From Pythium myriotylum (Eukaryota > Oomycota > Peronosporomycetes > Pythiales > Pythiaceae): 64,000 bases of DNA. The first letter of the stretch is position 1; the number at the start of each line of letters is the position of its first letter. The stretch is taken from assembly GCA_023091665.1 (NCBI GenBank), contig JALJCQ010000017.1, forward strand, positions 1 through 64,000, given 5' to 3'. Positions 16,839-27,767 of this stretch are shown piece after piece. The translations under genes were made by a program, and so were the position numbers. The notes under the pieces are model-generated. The model worked only from the letters and a program-made list of their open reading frames with translations, made no database searches and was not told the DNA's origin.

Positions 16839-17399
16839 CTAGCAGTGCACACGGCCCGTCGACTGGCAATTGTTGACGGCGAACTTGGCGCCGTTCGAGC
16901 ACTTGCCAGTGACAATGTCAAGACGATCGACCGGCTCGAACTTGGTGCGCCAGTAGCGCACCCACATGCCATTGGACTGCATGCTCTCGTATTCGTAGCG
17001 GTCGCGCCCCATCGTGATCTCAGCCTGGACCTTCTCCGCCACGGCGAAGCCACACGTACGCGAGCCGGTAGAGATCCAGCAGGCGACCTGCTGGCACTCT
17101 TTCTTGTTGCCGGAGATGATCTGCGCGATCATCGGAGCGACGGCGGCGGCGATCTGGAAGCCAGCGATGACGATCTCGGCTGTCTGCAGCTCGCGCGTGG
17201 TTGAATTCGAGTCGACATCAGTTTTGTAACCAGCAAAGTCCTTGAAGTAGGCTTCGCTGTCGGCAGCGACGAGTTCCGTCGAGTCCGACCCATAGACAGC
17301 GGGCTCGTTCTTAAAGTAGCGATCTTCGAGCTGGGCGTTCGTGGCACCAAAGCTGGCGGCGACGGTGGCGAGGCTGGTGAGCGCAGCGAAGAACTTCAT
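16839..17399 (-). CDS. Small secreted cysteine-rich protein, A family
   Basis: 186 residues. Signal peptide MKFFAALTSLATVAASFGATNA, likely cut before QLEDRYF. A spacer with YFKDFAGYKT, a hydrophobic helix (EIVIAGFQIAAAVAPMIAQII) and the six-Cys core follow, with the same x4-x8-x50-x10-x7 spacing and GMWVRYWRT as B and C. The C-terminus is VHC. Compared with other A copies it has CGFAVAEK and YEYES variants. Divergent partner is B at 24396, now 5.75 kb further away because of the Gypsy insertion. Role unknown; an extracellular effector-like protein is an inference. Confidence 0.85.
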   Translation of the reverse strand: MKFFAALTSLATVAASFGATNAQLEDRYFKNEPAVYGSDSTELVAADSEAYFKDFAGYKTDVDSNSTTRELQTAEIVIAGFQIAAAVAPMIAQIISGNKKECQQVACWISTGSRTCGFAVAEKVQAEITMGRDRYEYESMQSNGMWVRYWRTKFEPVDRLDIVTGKCSNGAKFAVNNCQSTGRVHC

Positions 17400-18426
17400 G
17401 GTGATAGCGTGGGGCTTGATTGCTTGGGAGTTGGGGGTCGAATTCAAGAATGAACGATCGAAAGACCCACCGACGATCGAAAGACCCACCGACAGATCGA
17501 CCGAAGCGTTTCTGGTCGAGACAGAGTGACAGACTAGCTCTCCTCGTTCGCCTCGAGCGTTCGGCATCCACTGGCCACAGAGGAACGCGAATGGGTGATC
17601 TTCTGGGTTCGCAGCCTCTCCACAGGCTGCATGCACGTGATCGAGCCGGACAACCACTCCACCTCGAAGACCAACCACGATGCAGGTGCCAATCCTCGGA
17701 TTGCAACAACTATTTGCTCGACTCCGAGTGCCCGCTGGCTGGCAGTACGGACGGCAGTACCAACTGCGTAATACTAATCCTCAATTTTTCGCACTTGGTG
17801 CATAGAATCGAATCGGGAAGTGCGTAGACGAAGGGTGTGCGGATGTATTCGTACTACACGACTGCACTGCTTGCCTCGATTGGAAAGGCGGTCGTATCTT
17901 TTCGGGTGCAGATCGCTGCCTAGTCTCCCGGCTGAGAGCCTGCCGCGCCCGGCCTCGTCAACTATTATTCTCGCGCTACACTTGAGCAGCAGCAGCACGA
18001 GCACGATACAGAACACGAGCCTACAAATGGCCGCAAACTGCCACACGCTACAACTGATAGTATCGAGCATTTATTGCCACCTTGATCGCATAGAAGGCAG
18101 ATCTCAGGTGCTGGACTGGAAAGCCGAGAAGGAACCTCTTTTAATAGCAGATAGCTCGCCTCGCCTCCATGGTTCTCGTTCGAAGACCGTCTGTGGACAA
18201 CGACCGACCACCGTCTCCTTGATTTGCAAGTGTCACAACTGTTCCGTGATGTGCGCGTTTTTCTTGAATGGACAGGCGGAGATGACGGACTCGAACCAAC
18301 CTCCGATTCGAACCCTCCGATTCGACTCCGTCTCCGTAGATGGATGACTACCTGCGGTTGACAGTGGATGATCGTCCGTTCCAGCGACTGACAATGGATG
18401 ATCGTCTGTCACATATCCCCCACTCG
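17217..18426. repeat. Direct repeat unit, second copy, left part
   Basis: Matches 13892-15100, then is cut by the Gypsy element at its ACTCG target site (18422-18426). The repeat resumes at 24174. Confidence 0.9.
17400..18426. other. A/B divergent region, A-proximal part
   Basis: Same content as 14075-15100: the A-type promoter side, no gene. The retrotransposon insertion separates it from the B-proximal 222 bp (24174-24395). Confidence 0.6.
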
Positions 18427-18875
18427 TGTGGTGGATTTAGGAAAAATGCCACAACAGGGGGAGCAGGCACGCTCCCTAACTTAGCCTTGACTATATTGCT
18501 TCAGCGCAAATCTAAGAGTCCCCCTGTCTAGGTCTAAGCCCCACGTTGCGCTCCACGTTCTCCCGGAGAAGAATCCCTCAGGACGCCTCTTCCCCGCAAC
18601 CTTTCGGAGCCACAACTAGTTTTCCGTTTCTAGCAGTTTCTTCCCCAAAGAAACTCCATGGTTCCCGTGAACTGCTCCACGCCTTCTCAGAGTTGATCTC
18701 CAGTCTCACGTCGGATCCCGGCGGCCAAGCCCGTCGGCTTGCCGCTTCCAAGATCCATACCCAGGGCTTACCCTGCGCGTCATCTGGCGCCAGGGATAAT
18801 AAGCCCTCTACCAGCTCACTCCGCGCGTCCGCGTCATGTGCTGGTTGGACTGGCTTTTACAGGCCGTCCACTACA
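18427..18875 (-). repeat. 3' LTR of the second Gypsy element
   Basis: 449 bp, almost identical to 23725-24173. Confidence 0.93.
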
Positions 18876-19120
18876 GTTCCCTCTCAAGCCTGGTCAACCA
18901 GCACTTTTGAGGTCCATGAGTGTTGGTCCTAGTCATTGGTCAGTATTGACCTTGACCATCTCGACCATCATTCCTTGTGTATCAGATCATTTTTGACAAG
19001 CGACCCTGATATCTCAGATGAGTGACTGACGAACAGGCAGATACAGGTGCATCGTGCATAAAAATGCATTTCTGTATTCACCGATGATTTTCACCCGCCC
19101 TGTTTCGTATGTTCACACGT

Positions 19121-22100
19121 TCACCCAACGGAGTCCGAATGTTTTTCAGCTCTTCCCTGTCTTTTGCGATGGAACTTCGCAAGCCGATCGTCCTGAGCCA
19201 CTCGCACATATTCATTCACTAGCTGAGGCACATCTTTCGACAGAGATGACATTGGCTCCTACGAGTCCTCGATATCTTCGAGTCCCAGCCACGATACCTT
19301 GATCTCATAGTCCTTTCTAACGTCGGACCATCGATGTTCCTTTAGTTTTTCGACATCAAGAATTTCCCCTTGCGAAGACACATGCAGTCGTAGTTCATCC
19401 GTGACCTCAAGATCCTTGTCTGCGTAGAATTTTAGTCTCGAGCCATGCACCGTCGCTTCCTTTCCCGTAGCGAGATTTCTTATCACAAAAGCACGTTTTT
19501 CGGAGCGCGTCACCACATATGGCCCCGTCCATGTCACTAGCAATTTGTTCAGGTATTTTTCGTCAACACGTGAACGTAGAACATAGTCACCGACAGAGAA
19601 ATTGACCACATTCTCCCCTCTCTCCCTCTTTTTGTTCAGCAGCGTCTGCTTCTCTCGTGCGTCTGCGACTTCACGATGCATGTCGCGGACGGACGATCGA
19701 AGCTGTTCGAGCGCGGTCGCGATCGAGCCTGGGGTTGAGGCTGATACAAGGGTTTGCGGTTTGGTGTTCGACTGGAACACCGTGGTCAATAGGGATGGAC
19801 AGTTGAGCCCTGTAAACAACTCAGATGGTGAGTGGTTGGCCAGAGAAGGGACGGGTGAATGATTGAGACTAGACTGGACCAATGGGACTAATATCGGCCA
19901 GTCTTTTGGGTGCAGCTTGTTTTCGAGCAACAGAGCACGGATGACTTGTAGGATATCTCGGTTGATCCTCTCGACTGAACCATTAATCCATGGTGAATAT
20001 GCAATAGTAAATGATTGGTTGCACTTGAGTCGTCGGGCCAACTCTGCCAAGAGTTCGCTCGTGAAATGGCTTCCACTGTCACTTAGCCACACACAAAGCG
20101 GACCAAAACGGCTGTGCCAGGCCAGCATGGCCTCCACTGCCACTGCGCTGGTGGGGCCTTCGCAAGCAGTAAGTTCGCAAAAATGAGTAGCATCGTCCTT
20201 CATTGCTAGAATGTACTTGGCAGTACCGAAACTGTTTCCTAGGTAGAGGAAATCCCAATGCATTGCCTCATTCCGTTCTTCTGCGCGGAACGTTTCGGCC
20301 CATGGTCTTGGAATGATCTTTCCTCCTTTCACATGTTGGCACAGTAGACAACCTCGAACAAACTTTAGAGCAGTTTCGTCAATGTGTTGGATGTAAAATA
20401 ATTTGTTGATATGATTTATCATCACAGCCTTGCCACGGTGGCCCATAGGCCCACAATGAGAAATGATCATGATTCTCCGTATCAGGTCATGCTCTTCTGT
20501 TGGAACCCACAAACGGCCTGAAAGCACAAACAACCCGCGATCGTCCTGGCTCAGCTCTTTCTTGTGTCCTTTAGCAGCGTGTTTACGCTGCGCAGCTTCG
20601 ATATCGGCTAGTGACGGCCACACAAAGTTGTCACTATCGAGCGGGCGGAGCACATGGAGGTCCTGTCGCCGCTTGCTGCGTGTTGTGACTCTCCGTATTG
20701 AAACTGGCTTGCAGTTGGCTTTCCCCGCCCACCGGCTGACCATATCAGCCCACGCATTTTTTACACCTTCAATGTGCTCGATTTCGTATCGATATTCCAT
20801 TAGCCTTGTGGCCCATCGTAGGAGTTTTCCTCTGATATGCTTCTTGGTTTCAGTGGTAGGGGTGAAAATGTGAATTAGATTACGGTGATCACAATAGAGA
20901 CGGAACCCCGTGGGTCTCATGAGCAAATATGACAATTTGTCACAGGCGTTAACAATCGGAAAACCTTCTTTTTCGACAACACTCCAATTGCGTTGTGACC
21001 ATTCAAATGAGCCACTCATGCACACCAAAAGTTGGTGTGACTGATCGGTCACGTGTGTGTCACCTCGCCAACTTTCAACTTGGGTCACAATAATAGACCA
21101 CCCGTAGTCTGATGCGTCGGTGAATAAACACATCGTCCCGTTCTCAGACGGGTGAGCTAGTTCGGCACTGGATGCTATAGCATTCTTTAGATCACTAAAG
21201 CTTTGCCGCTCTTTGTCGCTTAGTTCAATAGGCACTGAGGCAGCCGCACGTTTGGTCCTCTTTCCACCTGCCAATGACTCATCAAGGAGGTGTTGGAGGG
21301 GCTGAACAAGTCGACCGTAGTCGATGACGGTCTCCCGTACCCAGTTCGCCCCGCATAAGAACTGTTGCAGCTCGCCCGCTGTCGTTGGTTCCGGCATTGT
21401 TGACAGAGCCTTGATCCGGTCAGGATCGTGTCTTACGCCCTGCCCTGAAATTATTTTTCCACACCATTTCACTTCCTTTTGATATAATGAGCTTTTGGTC
21501 ACACTCAATTTGAGACCGAAAACATTCAACAGCGCGAAGAACTCTTCAAGTTTAGCCAGGTAGGTTTGAATGTCAGCAGCATATAGGAGCAGATCATCGA
21601 TCCATATTAGCAAATGTTTGTACAGCAAAGTCTTGAAGCACTCCTCCATAGTTTGTTGGAAATACAATGCTGCATCACTACACCCTTGTGGAACCCGCGT
21701 TGGAGTGTACACTTTGCAATCGGTCATATAGGACAGAATTTCTTGGCACTCCTCGGACAATGGGAGCTGCCAGAATCCCTTAAGAAAGTCAAACAAGCCG
21801 AAATGGTTCATGCCTAAAACGTGTTCTGTAATCACCCGCATTATTGGCATGGAAGCCGCTAGCACCAGTATGTGGCAGTTCACAGGTCGATAGTCAACAG
21901 TCTGCCGATACTCGTCTTTGCCCGGCTTCTTCACAGGAAGAACCGGGCACGCCCATCAACTTTGTTTGTTTTCCTTGACCCAGCCGAGTTTCACCAACTC
22001 CTCATTCATATCCTTCATGAACTTCCGCAAATGCGGAGGATAGGCTCGGGGTTTTGTTCTGTAAGGTCGTACACCCTCTTTTAGTCGTATCTTTAATGGT

Positions 22101-22690
22101 GGAACACGTGCTGGTGGGTCCCGGCCCAGAGCGATTCTCCAAATGTCGTAGAGGAACACAACACGTTTCAATTCATCAATCAACTCTAGCGGAAATCCGT
22201 TGTCGAGAGCCCGCTGCAAAAGAATGTGAATGGCTTTCATCAGTTCCTCCTGATCTGCCTTGTTGATTCGGTCATCTTCATCAAATGGGACTGGATCGTC
22301 TTGATCAGCTGAGTCTTGTACCGCAAGTCTCTCTAGCTGATTATCAACGTCTATACCTAATGATGCAAGCACGTCCTGTCCGAGAATAAATTCATCTTCC
22401 TCGCATTCGAGAATCACACATTCTGTTGGTTCTGTAATGGTCACTCGCCCCGCTGCAGTTTGAATCGTGATATTTAGTTTCACCGCTTGAGTGCACTCCA
22501 ACACCGCACCACCAATTGCTTTGCCTTCGACCGGCACACGGAGTTCGTAGATCTCGAGGGTTGGGATGAGGCCTTTGATCTCATTGATATGTTTCCGACT
22601 CAGCAATGTCCGGTCCGATCCCGTGTCAGCACAGTACGGTAGTTGAAACAAACCACCCAGCACCACATATTTGTGTTCTTTGGTAAGCAC
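19121..22690 (-). pseudogene. pol: Pol of the second Gypsy element with two in-frame stops
   Basis: One continuous minus-strand frame read from about 22690, with stops at 21956-21958 (TGA) and 19259-19261 (TAG). Both sit inside conserved sequence: the first before WACPVLPVKKPG at the RT start, the second inside the chromodomain after KVSWLGLEDIEDS. The frame then continues 45 codons to 19121. The protease has ADTGSD. RT has FDFLKGFWQL and the catalytic WIDDLL. RNase H has FTDASDYG. Integrase has an H-H-C-C finger, then WDFLYLG, SDSGSHF and SVERINR. No ATG starts the frame; pol is -1 relative to gag. Confidence 0.88.
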
Positions 22691-23694
22691 TCTTTGATCC
22701 TTTTCATACTTGCTTTCTGGTCCTTATTTTTCTTCTTTCTTGCTGCCGCATGTTCCTTTGGCAACCTCTTTTTCTCTTCTGCCGAGGCTTCAGGACATTT
22801 CGATAGCCAATGATTTTTTCCACACTTGAGGCATCCGCCCACGGGACCAGAATCCACAGAGTCTCTTTCGTCCTTAAATCGCACATGGCGCTCTTCACTC
22901 TTGGCGCTGTTCTTTTCTGGACGGTTTCTCCGGCTTTTATCCCCGAAGTTTCCTTTGGAGCCCTCATTGTGACGAAAGCTTTTGGCCGGTGGCTGACTCT
23001 TGGGTTCTTCGTTCCCACGTTTGCGTTTGTTTCGTTGAAATGCCTCCTCATGGGCCAGCGCCCTCTCTACAATCAAATCATGCAACACGTCTTCTTTTGC
23101 CTTCGCGTCTTGGCTCAAGAATCTCGTAGCTCTTGTCACCTCTTGTTTCAGTGTCGCCGGACTAAGGCAGTCGATGAGCAACCTACAGTATTCCCGACTT
23201 CCCTTGTCTCCTTCGAAACAGACTTCTAATCCATGGCCACTCACTACTTTTCGAGCTTTTAGAAAGTATTGCAGCACTCGCTCATGTACATCCGACTCAT
23301 TCATGTTCATTCTCACATTCTCGGCAAAAAGAGCGTCGATGTCTGGCAGTATTTTGTTCTTGACCGAGTTGATTATCTTATCGATCTCTTCTATCGCCCG
23401 CTCGTCTGTGAGGTCTTCTTTCTTCACCTTCCAACGGAGGTCACACAGTGCTGTTAGAACGTGATCGTCAAAGGAGCTCACTACGCTGACGAGGTGATCG
23501 TTAAGTGCAGCGCCAGTCGCTTGACACCGACGTCGAACTTGCTCCTCGTACTCCTTTCGATCGCTTCGCCATTTTACCAACACTTCGTGCGATGCACCAG
23601 TAATTCGTGGGGCAGAGATAGGAATAATCACGGGAACGCCCATTGCCTTGTCTTCGCCAGCACCTTGCTGCCGTGCTGCAGATCTTGTTTGCAT
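22600..23694 (-). CDS. gag: Gag of the second Gypsy element
   Basis: 364 residues, ATG at 23694 shortly after the 5' LTR. A helical capsid-like region comes first, then a Lys/Arg-rich stretch, then a zinc knuckle CLKCGKNHWLSKC (C-x2-C-x3-H-x4-C), one residue shorter than the usual CCHC form. It overlaps pol by about 90 bases in the -1 frame. The pol frame only opens downstream of a TAA near 22722, so any shift must occur between there and 22600. I found no canonical slippery heptamer in that stretch. Confidence 0.88.
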   Translation of the reverse strand: MQTRSAARQQGAGEDKAMGVPVIIPISAPRITGASHEVLVKWRSDRKEYEEQVRRRCQATGAALNDHLVSVVSSFDDHVLTALCDLRWKVKKEDLTDERAIEEIDKIINSVKNKILPDIDALFAENVRMNMNESDVHERVLQYFLKARKVVSGHGLEVCFEGDKGSREYCRLLIDCLSPATLKQEVTRATRFLSQDAKAKEDVLHDLIVERALAHEEAFQRNKRKRGNEEPKSQPPAKSFRHNEGSKGNFGDKSRRNRPEKNSAKSEERHVRFKDERDSVDSGPVGGCLKCGKNHWLSKCPEASAEEKKRLPKEHAAARKKKNKDQKASMKRIKECLPKNTNMWCWVVCFNYRTVLTRDRTGHC

Positions 23695-23724
23695 TGTACC
23701 GAATCCAGGTAATAAAGTCGACTT

Positions 23725-24173
23725 TGTGGTGGATTTAGGAAAAATGCCACAACAGGGGGAGCAGGCACGCTCCCTAACTTAGCCTTGACTATATTGCTTC
23801 AGCGCAAATCTAAGAGTCCCCCTGTCTAGGTCTAAGCCCCACGTTGCGCTCCACGTTCTCCCGGAGAAGAATCCCTCAGGACGCCTCTTCCCCGCAACCT
23901 TTCGGAGCCACAACTAGTTTTCCGTTTCTAGCAGTTTCTTCCCCAAAGAAACTCCATGGTTCCCGTGAACTGCTCCACGCCTTCTCAGAGTTGATCTCCA
24001 GTCTCACGTCGGATCCCGGCGGCCAAGCCCGTCGGCTTGCCGCTTCCAAGATCCATACCCAGGGCTTACCCTGCGCGTCATCTGGCGCCAGGGATCATAA
24101 GCCCTCTACCAGCTCACTCCGCGCGTCCGCGTCATGTGCTGGTTGGACTGGCTTTTACAGGCCGTCCACTACA
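23725..24173 (-). repeat. 5' LTR of the second Gypsy element
   Basis: 449 bp, mate of 18427-18875. Its outer end is 223 bp upstream of the B gene at 24396. Confidence 0.93.
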
Positions 24174-25035
24174 ACTCGTCTGTTTTAGCTCCACGCGGAG
24201 CTAAGCTCCCAGCGACGTCGAAAGCAGGGGCAGCTCGCGGCTACTGTCCCCCATCGCCGCGAAGGCTCTCGCATTCGAACGCCACGCAAAACCCTCGGAC
24301 CCCACTCGCTCTGGCAGCAGAACCGATTCCTTCTCACAAATCAATTTGCTCTCCAGCGCTCTCCAGTGCCATCCAGCCATCCAGTCGCCAAGACCATGAA
24401 GTTCGCTACGGTCGCTACGGTCGCTATAGTCGCTGCTATCGCTTCCATGGGCGCCGCAGACGTCGCCGCGGAGCCCGCCTTCGCCGCTGGCAACCACACC
24501 GAGCGAGCTCTCGCCGGCGTGACGCCCGGCCAGGCCACCGACGCGGCCGTCGCCGTCTTCACCATCGCGCAGTCCGTCGCGCCCCTTCTCTCGAGCATGT
24601 TCGGAGAAGGCAAGAACTGCCACCAGCTCGCCTGCTGGATCCAGGCCCCCAACTACGACTGCCAGTTCGCAGCCGCCAACCAGGTCCAGCGAGAGCTCAC
24701 CAAGGGACGCAACTCGTTCAGTGTCGACAGCTCGGGACCCACGGGCATGTGGGTGCGCTACTGGCGCACGCAGTTTACGCCTCCGGACCGGGGCGACATC
24801 GCGGACGGCACGTGCGTCGGCGGCACGCGCTTCAAGGTGTTCAACTGCCAGCAGACCGGCAAAGTCCACTGCTAAGAAGAAGATGATCCCGTGTTGTTTA
24901 GGATTGCGTTGCGTTCGATCGTTCGGTAGCATCCCCATCTAATACACCGAGGTCTCTCGACAATCACCCGCATGGAGTGCGTCAATAATACCTCCCCGAA
25001 GTGTGCTAATAATACCCAGCCGAAGTGTTGCGCGT
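24174..25035. repeat. Direct repeat unit, second copy, right part
   Basis: Matches 15096-15958 at a constant offset of 9077. Homology stops after GTTGCGCGT. Confidence 0.9.
24396..24875 (+). CDS. Small secreted cysteine-rich protein, B family (duplicate)
   Basis: 159 residues, the same protein as the copy at 15319, as expected from the direct duplication. Signal-like N-terminus, hydrophobic helix and full six-Cys core are intact. Its upstream region now consists of about 220 bp of original sequence and then a retrotransposon LTR, so its expression may be altered. Confidence 0.85.
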   Translation: MKFATVATVAIVAAIASMGAADVAAEPAFAAGNHTERALAGVTPGQATDAAVAVFTIAQSVAPLLSSMFGEGKNCHQLACWIQAPNYDCQFAAANQVQRELTKGRNSFSVDSSGPTGMWVRYWRTQFTPPDRGDIADGTCVGGTRFKVFNCQQTGKVHC

Positions 25036-26670
25036 TAGCCTCACCCACGCTCGGACTGGCACTGGACGAAGTTCCATGGTCGGACATCCATGACTTGGAG
25101 CACAGCTCGAGCCGACAGCGCCTTGGATTCCACAAGGTCAAAGGACAGCGAGTTACTGGATGTGACTGGGTCATGGAGCGACGCGGCTGCCCACACTGCC
25201 CGAGTCTGGTTCATGCTGGGGGGATCGACATATCATACTGTCTAGAGTTGCCAAGCGGCGCTACTCCTCTAGAAGCAAGTTCGAGCTTGGTGGGCAGGCC
25301 TTGGCCTTTGGCTCGGCCGCTCCGCCTCGACGACGGACAATTTTATGCACACCATCTTCAGCCTTCGATTGCCGCGCACACCGCCACGGATCTGTGGCTC
25401 TCCAATTTGCGGGCAACCGCACAAGCGAACCTTCGACTCCTTCCAGCTTCTTCCAGCTTTTTCAAGGGTCGCCCTCGGGCGATCACTCGCGGGCAACGCG
25501 AGCCGCTCGTTTGCGACGATCATGCGCCATGGGTGACTCTCAGAGTCACCCATGGCGCATGAAAATCGCCGAGCTCGAGTTCCGAGGCCGCGCAGAGAAG
25601 CCCGGAGCTGCAGGATGCGCCAGAGGGAGTGGGCTATATGGGTGTTGGAAGGCGTACGCTGGGCGTGTGCCGCCCTGGAGTGAAGAAAGAACAAAGCTGT
25701 TGTCAGCTCCAACGACTCAGGGCTTCGAAAGGCGCGTGCGCAAGCACGTGCCACAGCAGAACGACGTGGTCGCTACTCCGGTGGTGGCGCGCGAAGGAGA
25801 AGACCCGCAAGGGAAGAGAAGGGGTGGAAGACCGCTTGGTGAAGACGCAGCCGCTGCTCACCTTCAAACTCAGACTCGTATCCAACAAGCGAGTACCGGG
25901 AAGAATGATGATGACGATGCAAGTGACGCCTACCGAGTTCAGTCGATGTGAATCATAATGCTACGTGGCGCTTCAGTTCCACCCGCCACACTCAGGCTTC
26001 GCAGAGCCACAGCCAACGCTGTGGCCTTTCCGTCCGAATAGTCAGACGGAATGGAAAGACGAAAAGGGCCAAACGAAGACATTCTTGGAGTACTGCTTCA
26101 TCGATTCGATGGTCCCATGCACCATCTGCGACGGAGACAAAATGCAGCGTTTGTGGCTCAAACGCGCAAGTTGGAATTTATCATTTCGCCCTACGAAACA
26201 GACAGATTCCAGACGCAAGAGCGGAGAATGACTACAAGATGGCCTGGAAATCGATGGTCGCGCTCGTCGCCAAGCATGAGAACAATTTTGCTCATTCATC
26301 AGAATGGTGGGTTAAGAGATGTGCGCGGGTCTGATGAGGGGATAGCGTACTCCAAGTTGGCGCGGAGATGCGACAGGGAACGTGAATAGGAGAACCAGCG
26401 AGTCTCAGTATGTCACAGTGTTCACACAAGATTTTTCTGAAAGCTTACTGGGCGGCCCAACTGCTGGACGCCCCACTTTAGCCTCGATAGCCTCGAAAAA
26501 ACCAAAGAACCCGAGTTGATGATTCATCCCGTATCAAAGCTACGAGGGAACGGGGTGTGTGGGTCCATCGCGCCTACACGATTACTAACGCAGACGAGCT
26601 GTATATTGGCTCGGGGGTATATCTTCACCACCAAACGCTAGCTAGCGAGCCCGCTACAAATCGCAACTGC
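24876..26670. other. Intergenic region with perfect palindrome and unrecognised ORF remnants
   Basis: The B 3' flank ends at 25035, and unrelated sequence follows. From 25865 the left arm of palindrome 2 begins. Around 25950-26390 there are short plus-strand frames (such as the one with WKDEKGQTKTFLEYCF and another with DYKMAWKSMVALVAKHENNF). They recur in the right arm (about 38295-38750) but need a frame change to join, so they look like a decayed gene. Function not recognised. Confidence 0.45.
25521..25561. repeat. Perfect 41-bp palindrome
   Basis: Two 20-bp arms around C25541; each arm contains GCGCCATGGGTGACTCT or its complement. It could form a cruciform or RNA hairpin. Its neighbourhood is not otherwise symmetrical. 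Confidence 0.9.
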
Positions 26671-27231
26671 CTAGCAGTGCACGCGACCCGTCGACTGGCA
26701 ATTGTTGACGGCGAACTTGGCGCCGTTCGAGCACTTGCCAGTGACAATGTCAAGACGATCGACCGGCTCGAACTTGGTGCGCCAGTAGCGCACCCACATG
26801 CCATTGGACTGCATGCTCTCGTACGCGTAGCGGTCGCGCCCCATCGTGATCTCGGCCTGGACCTTCTCCGCCACGGCGAGGCCACACGTTCGCGAACTGG
26901 TGGAGATCCAGCAGGCGATTTGCTGGCACTCTTTCTTGTTGCCGGAGATGATCTGCGCGATCATCGGAGCGACGGCGGCGGCGATCTGGAAGCCAGCGAT
27001 GACGATCTCGGCTGTCTGCAGCTCGCGCGTGGTTGAATTCGAGTCGACATCAGTTTTGTAACCAGCAAAGTCCTTGAAGTAGGCTTCGCTGTCGGCAGCG
27101 ACGAGTTCCGTCGAGTCCGACCCATAGACAGCGGGCTCGTTCTTAAAGTAGCGATCTTCGAGCTGGGCGTTCGTGGCACCAAAGCTGGCGGCGACGGTGG
27201 CGAGGCTGGTGAGCGCAGCGAAGAACTTCAT
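26671..27231 (-). CDS. Small secreted cysteine-rich protein, A family
   Basis: 186 residues with the A-type signal peptide, hydrophobic helix and six-Cys core intact. It differs from its palindrome mate at 37489 (for example IISGN for IIAGN, CGLAV for CAIAV, DIVTG for DIATG, VNNC for VTNC). Several of these variants match the A gene at 16839, so it looks mosaic. A Copia element lies only 170 bp upstream of its ATG. Confidence 0.85.
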   Translation of the reverse strand: MKFFAALTSLATVAASFGATNAQLEDRYFKNEPAVYGSDSTELVAADSEAYFKDFAGYKTDVDSNSTTRELQTAEIVIAGFQIAAAVAPMIAQIISGNKKECQQIACWISTSSRTCGLAVAEKVQAEITMGRDRYAYESMQSNGMWVRYWRTKFEPVDRLDIVTGKCSNGAKFAVNNCQSTGRVHC

Positions 27232-27400
27232 GGTGATAGCGTGGGGCTTGATTGCTTGGGAGTTGAGGGTCGAATTCAAGAATGAACGAGCGAAAGATCG
27301 ACCGACCGGCAGACCGAAGAGTTCCTGAATGAAACAGAGAAGCTCTCCTCGTTCGCCTCGAGCATTCGGCCTGAACGGACCGCAGAGGGTAACGGATGGG

Positions 27401-27754
27401 TGTTGGGAAGCACACTCAGCGCTGCCCGACAGGAGTGCATACTACATATTCTGCATGAGACACTGCCACCAGTGCGAACATTCTCATGGCCAAGGCCAGG
27501 TGGGTTCAGAGTGGTCCAGCACGTGAGTGCTGTTCCGACTCGCACTGAGTGTGGTTGAAGTGACGCATGAGTGTGCGTCACGTGCATATTGAGTGAAGGT
27601 TGGTTATCAACTTGGGTTGACAACCTCAAGGGGAAACATAGCAGACAGAGAACGCAAGGAAGACCAACTAGCGGCATCAAGTTGATGCCTGGCGTAACCT
27701 ATCTAATATGATCACTCTTCCATTAGCAAAGGTCTACGCAAGTGATATTCATCA
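27401..27754 (+). repeat. Left LTR of the first Copia element
   Basis: 354 bp. Contains hairpins such as GGCATCAA/TTGATGCC near its 3' third. Confidence 0.95.
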
Positions 27755-27767
27755 GGTTATGAGCCCA
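27755..27767 (+). promoter_or_regulatory. Primer binding site for the anticodon loop of initiator Met-tRNA
   Basis: GGTTATGAGCCCA follows the LTR directly. It is complementary to TGGGCTCATAACC, the anticodon stem-loop of many eukaryotic initiator Met-tRNAs, so a cleaved half-tRNA would prime, as is known for Drosophila copia. The ATG at 27759-27761 inside it is also the likely first gag codon. Confidence 0.75.

Larger units (their letters stand above)
18427..24173 (-). mobile_element. Ty3/Gypsy retrotransposon inserted in an A/B divergent region
   Basis: 449-bp LTRs at 18427-18875 and 23725-24173 (TGTGGT...CTACA on this strand) differ by one visible base (A18798 against C24096). The target duplication is ACTCG (18422-18426, 24174-24178). 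On the minus strand the order is gag, protease, RT, RNase H, integrase, partial chromodomain. A purine run GAGAGGGAA lies just before the 3' LTR. Pol contains two nonsense codons. The insertion is younger than the 2-kb direct duplication, because the duplicate at 13892-15958 lacks it. Confidence 0.93.

Noticed and set aside
22600..22722. Frameshift signal of the second Gypsy
   Set aside because: gag and pol overlap in the -1 frame, but no X_XXY_YYZ heptamer in phase was found, so no site is annotated.
25301..25951. 216-codon plus ORF and 161-codon minus ORF (25269-25754)
   Set aside because: Both read through the 41-bp palindrome and overlap each other. No recognisable domain.
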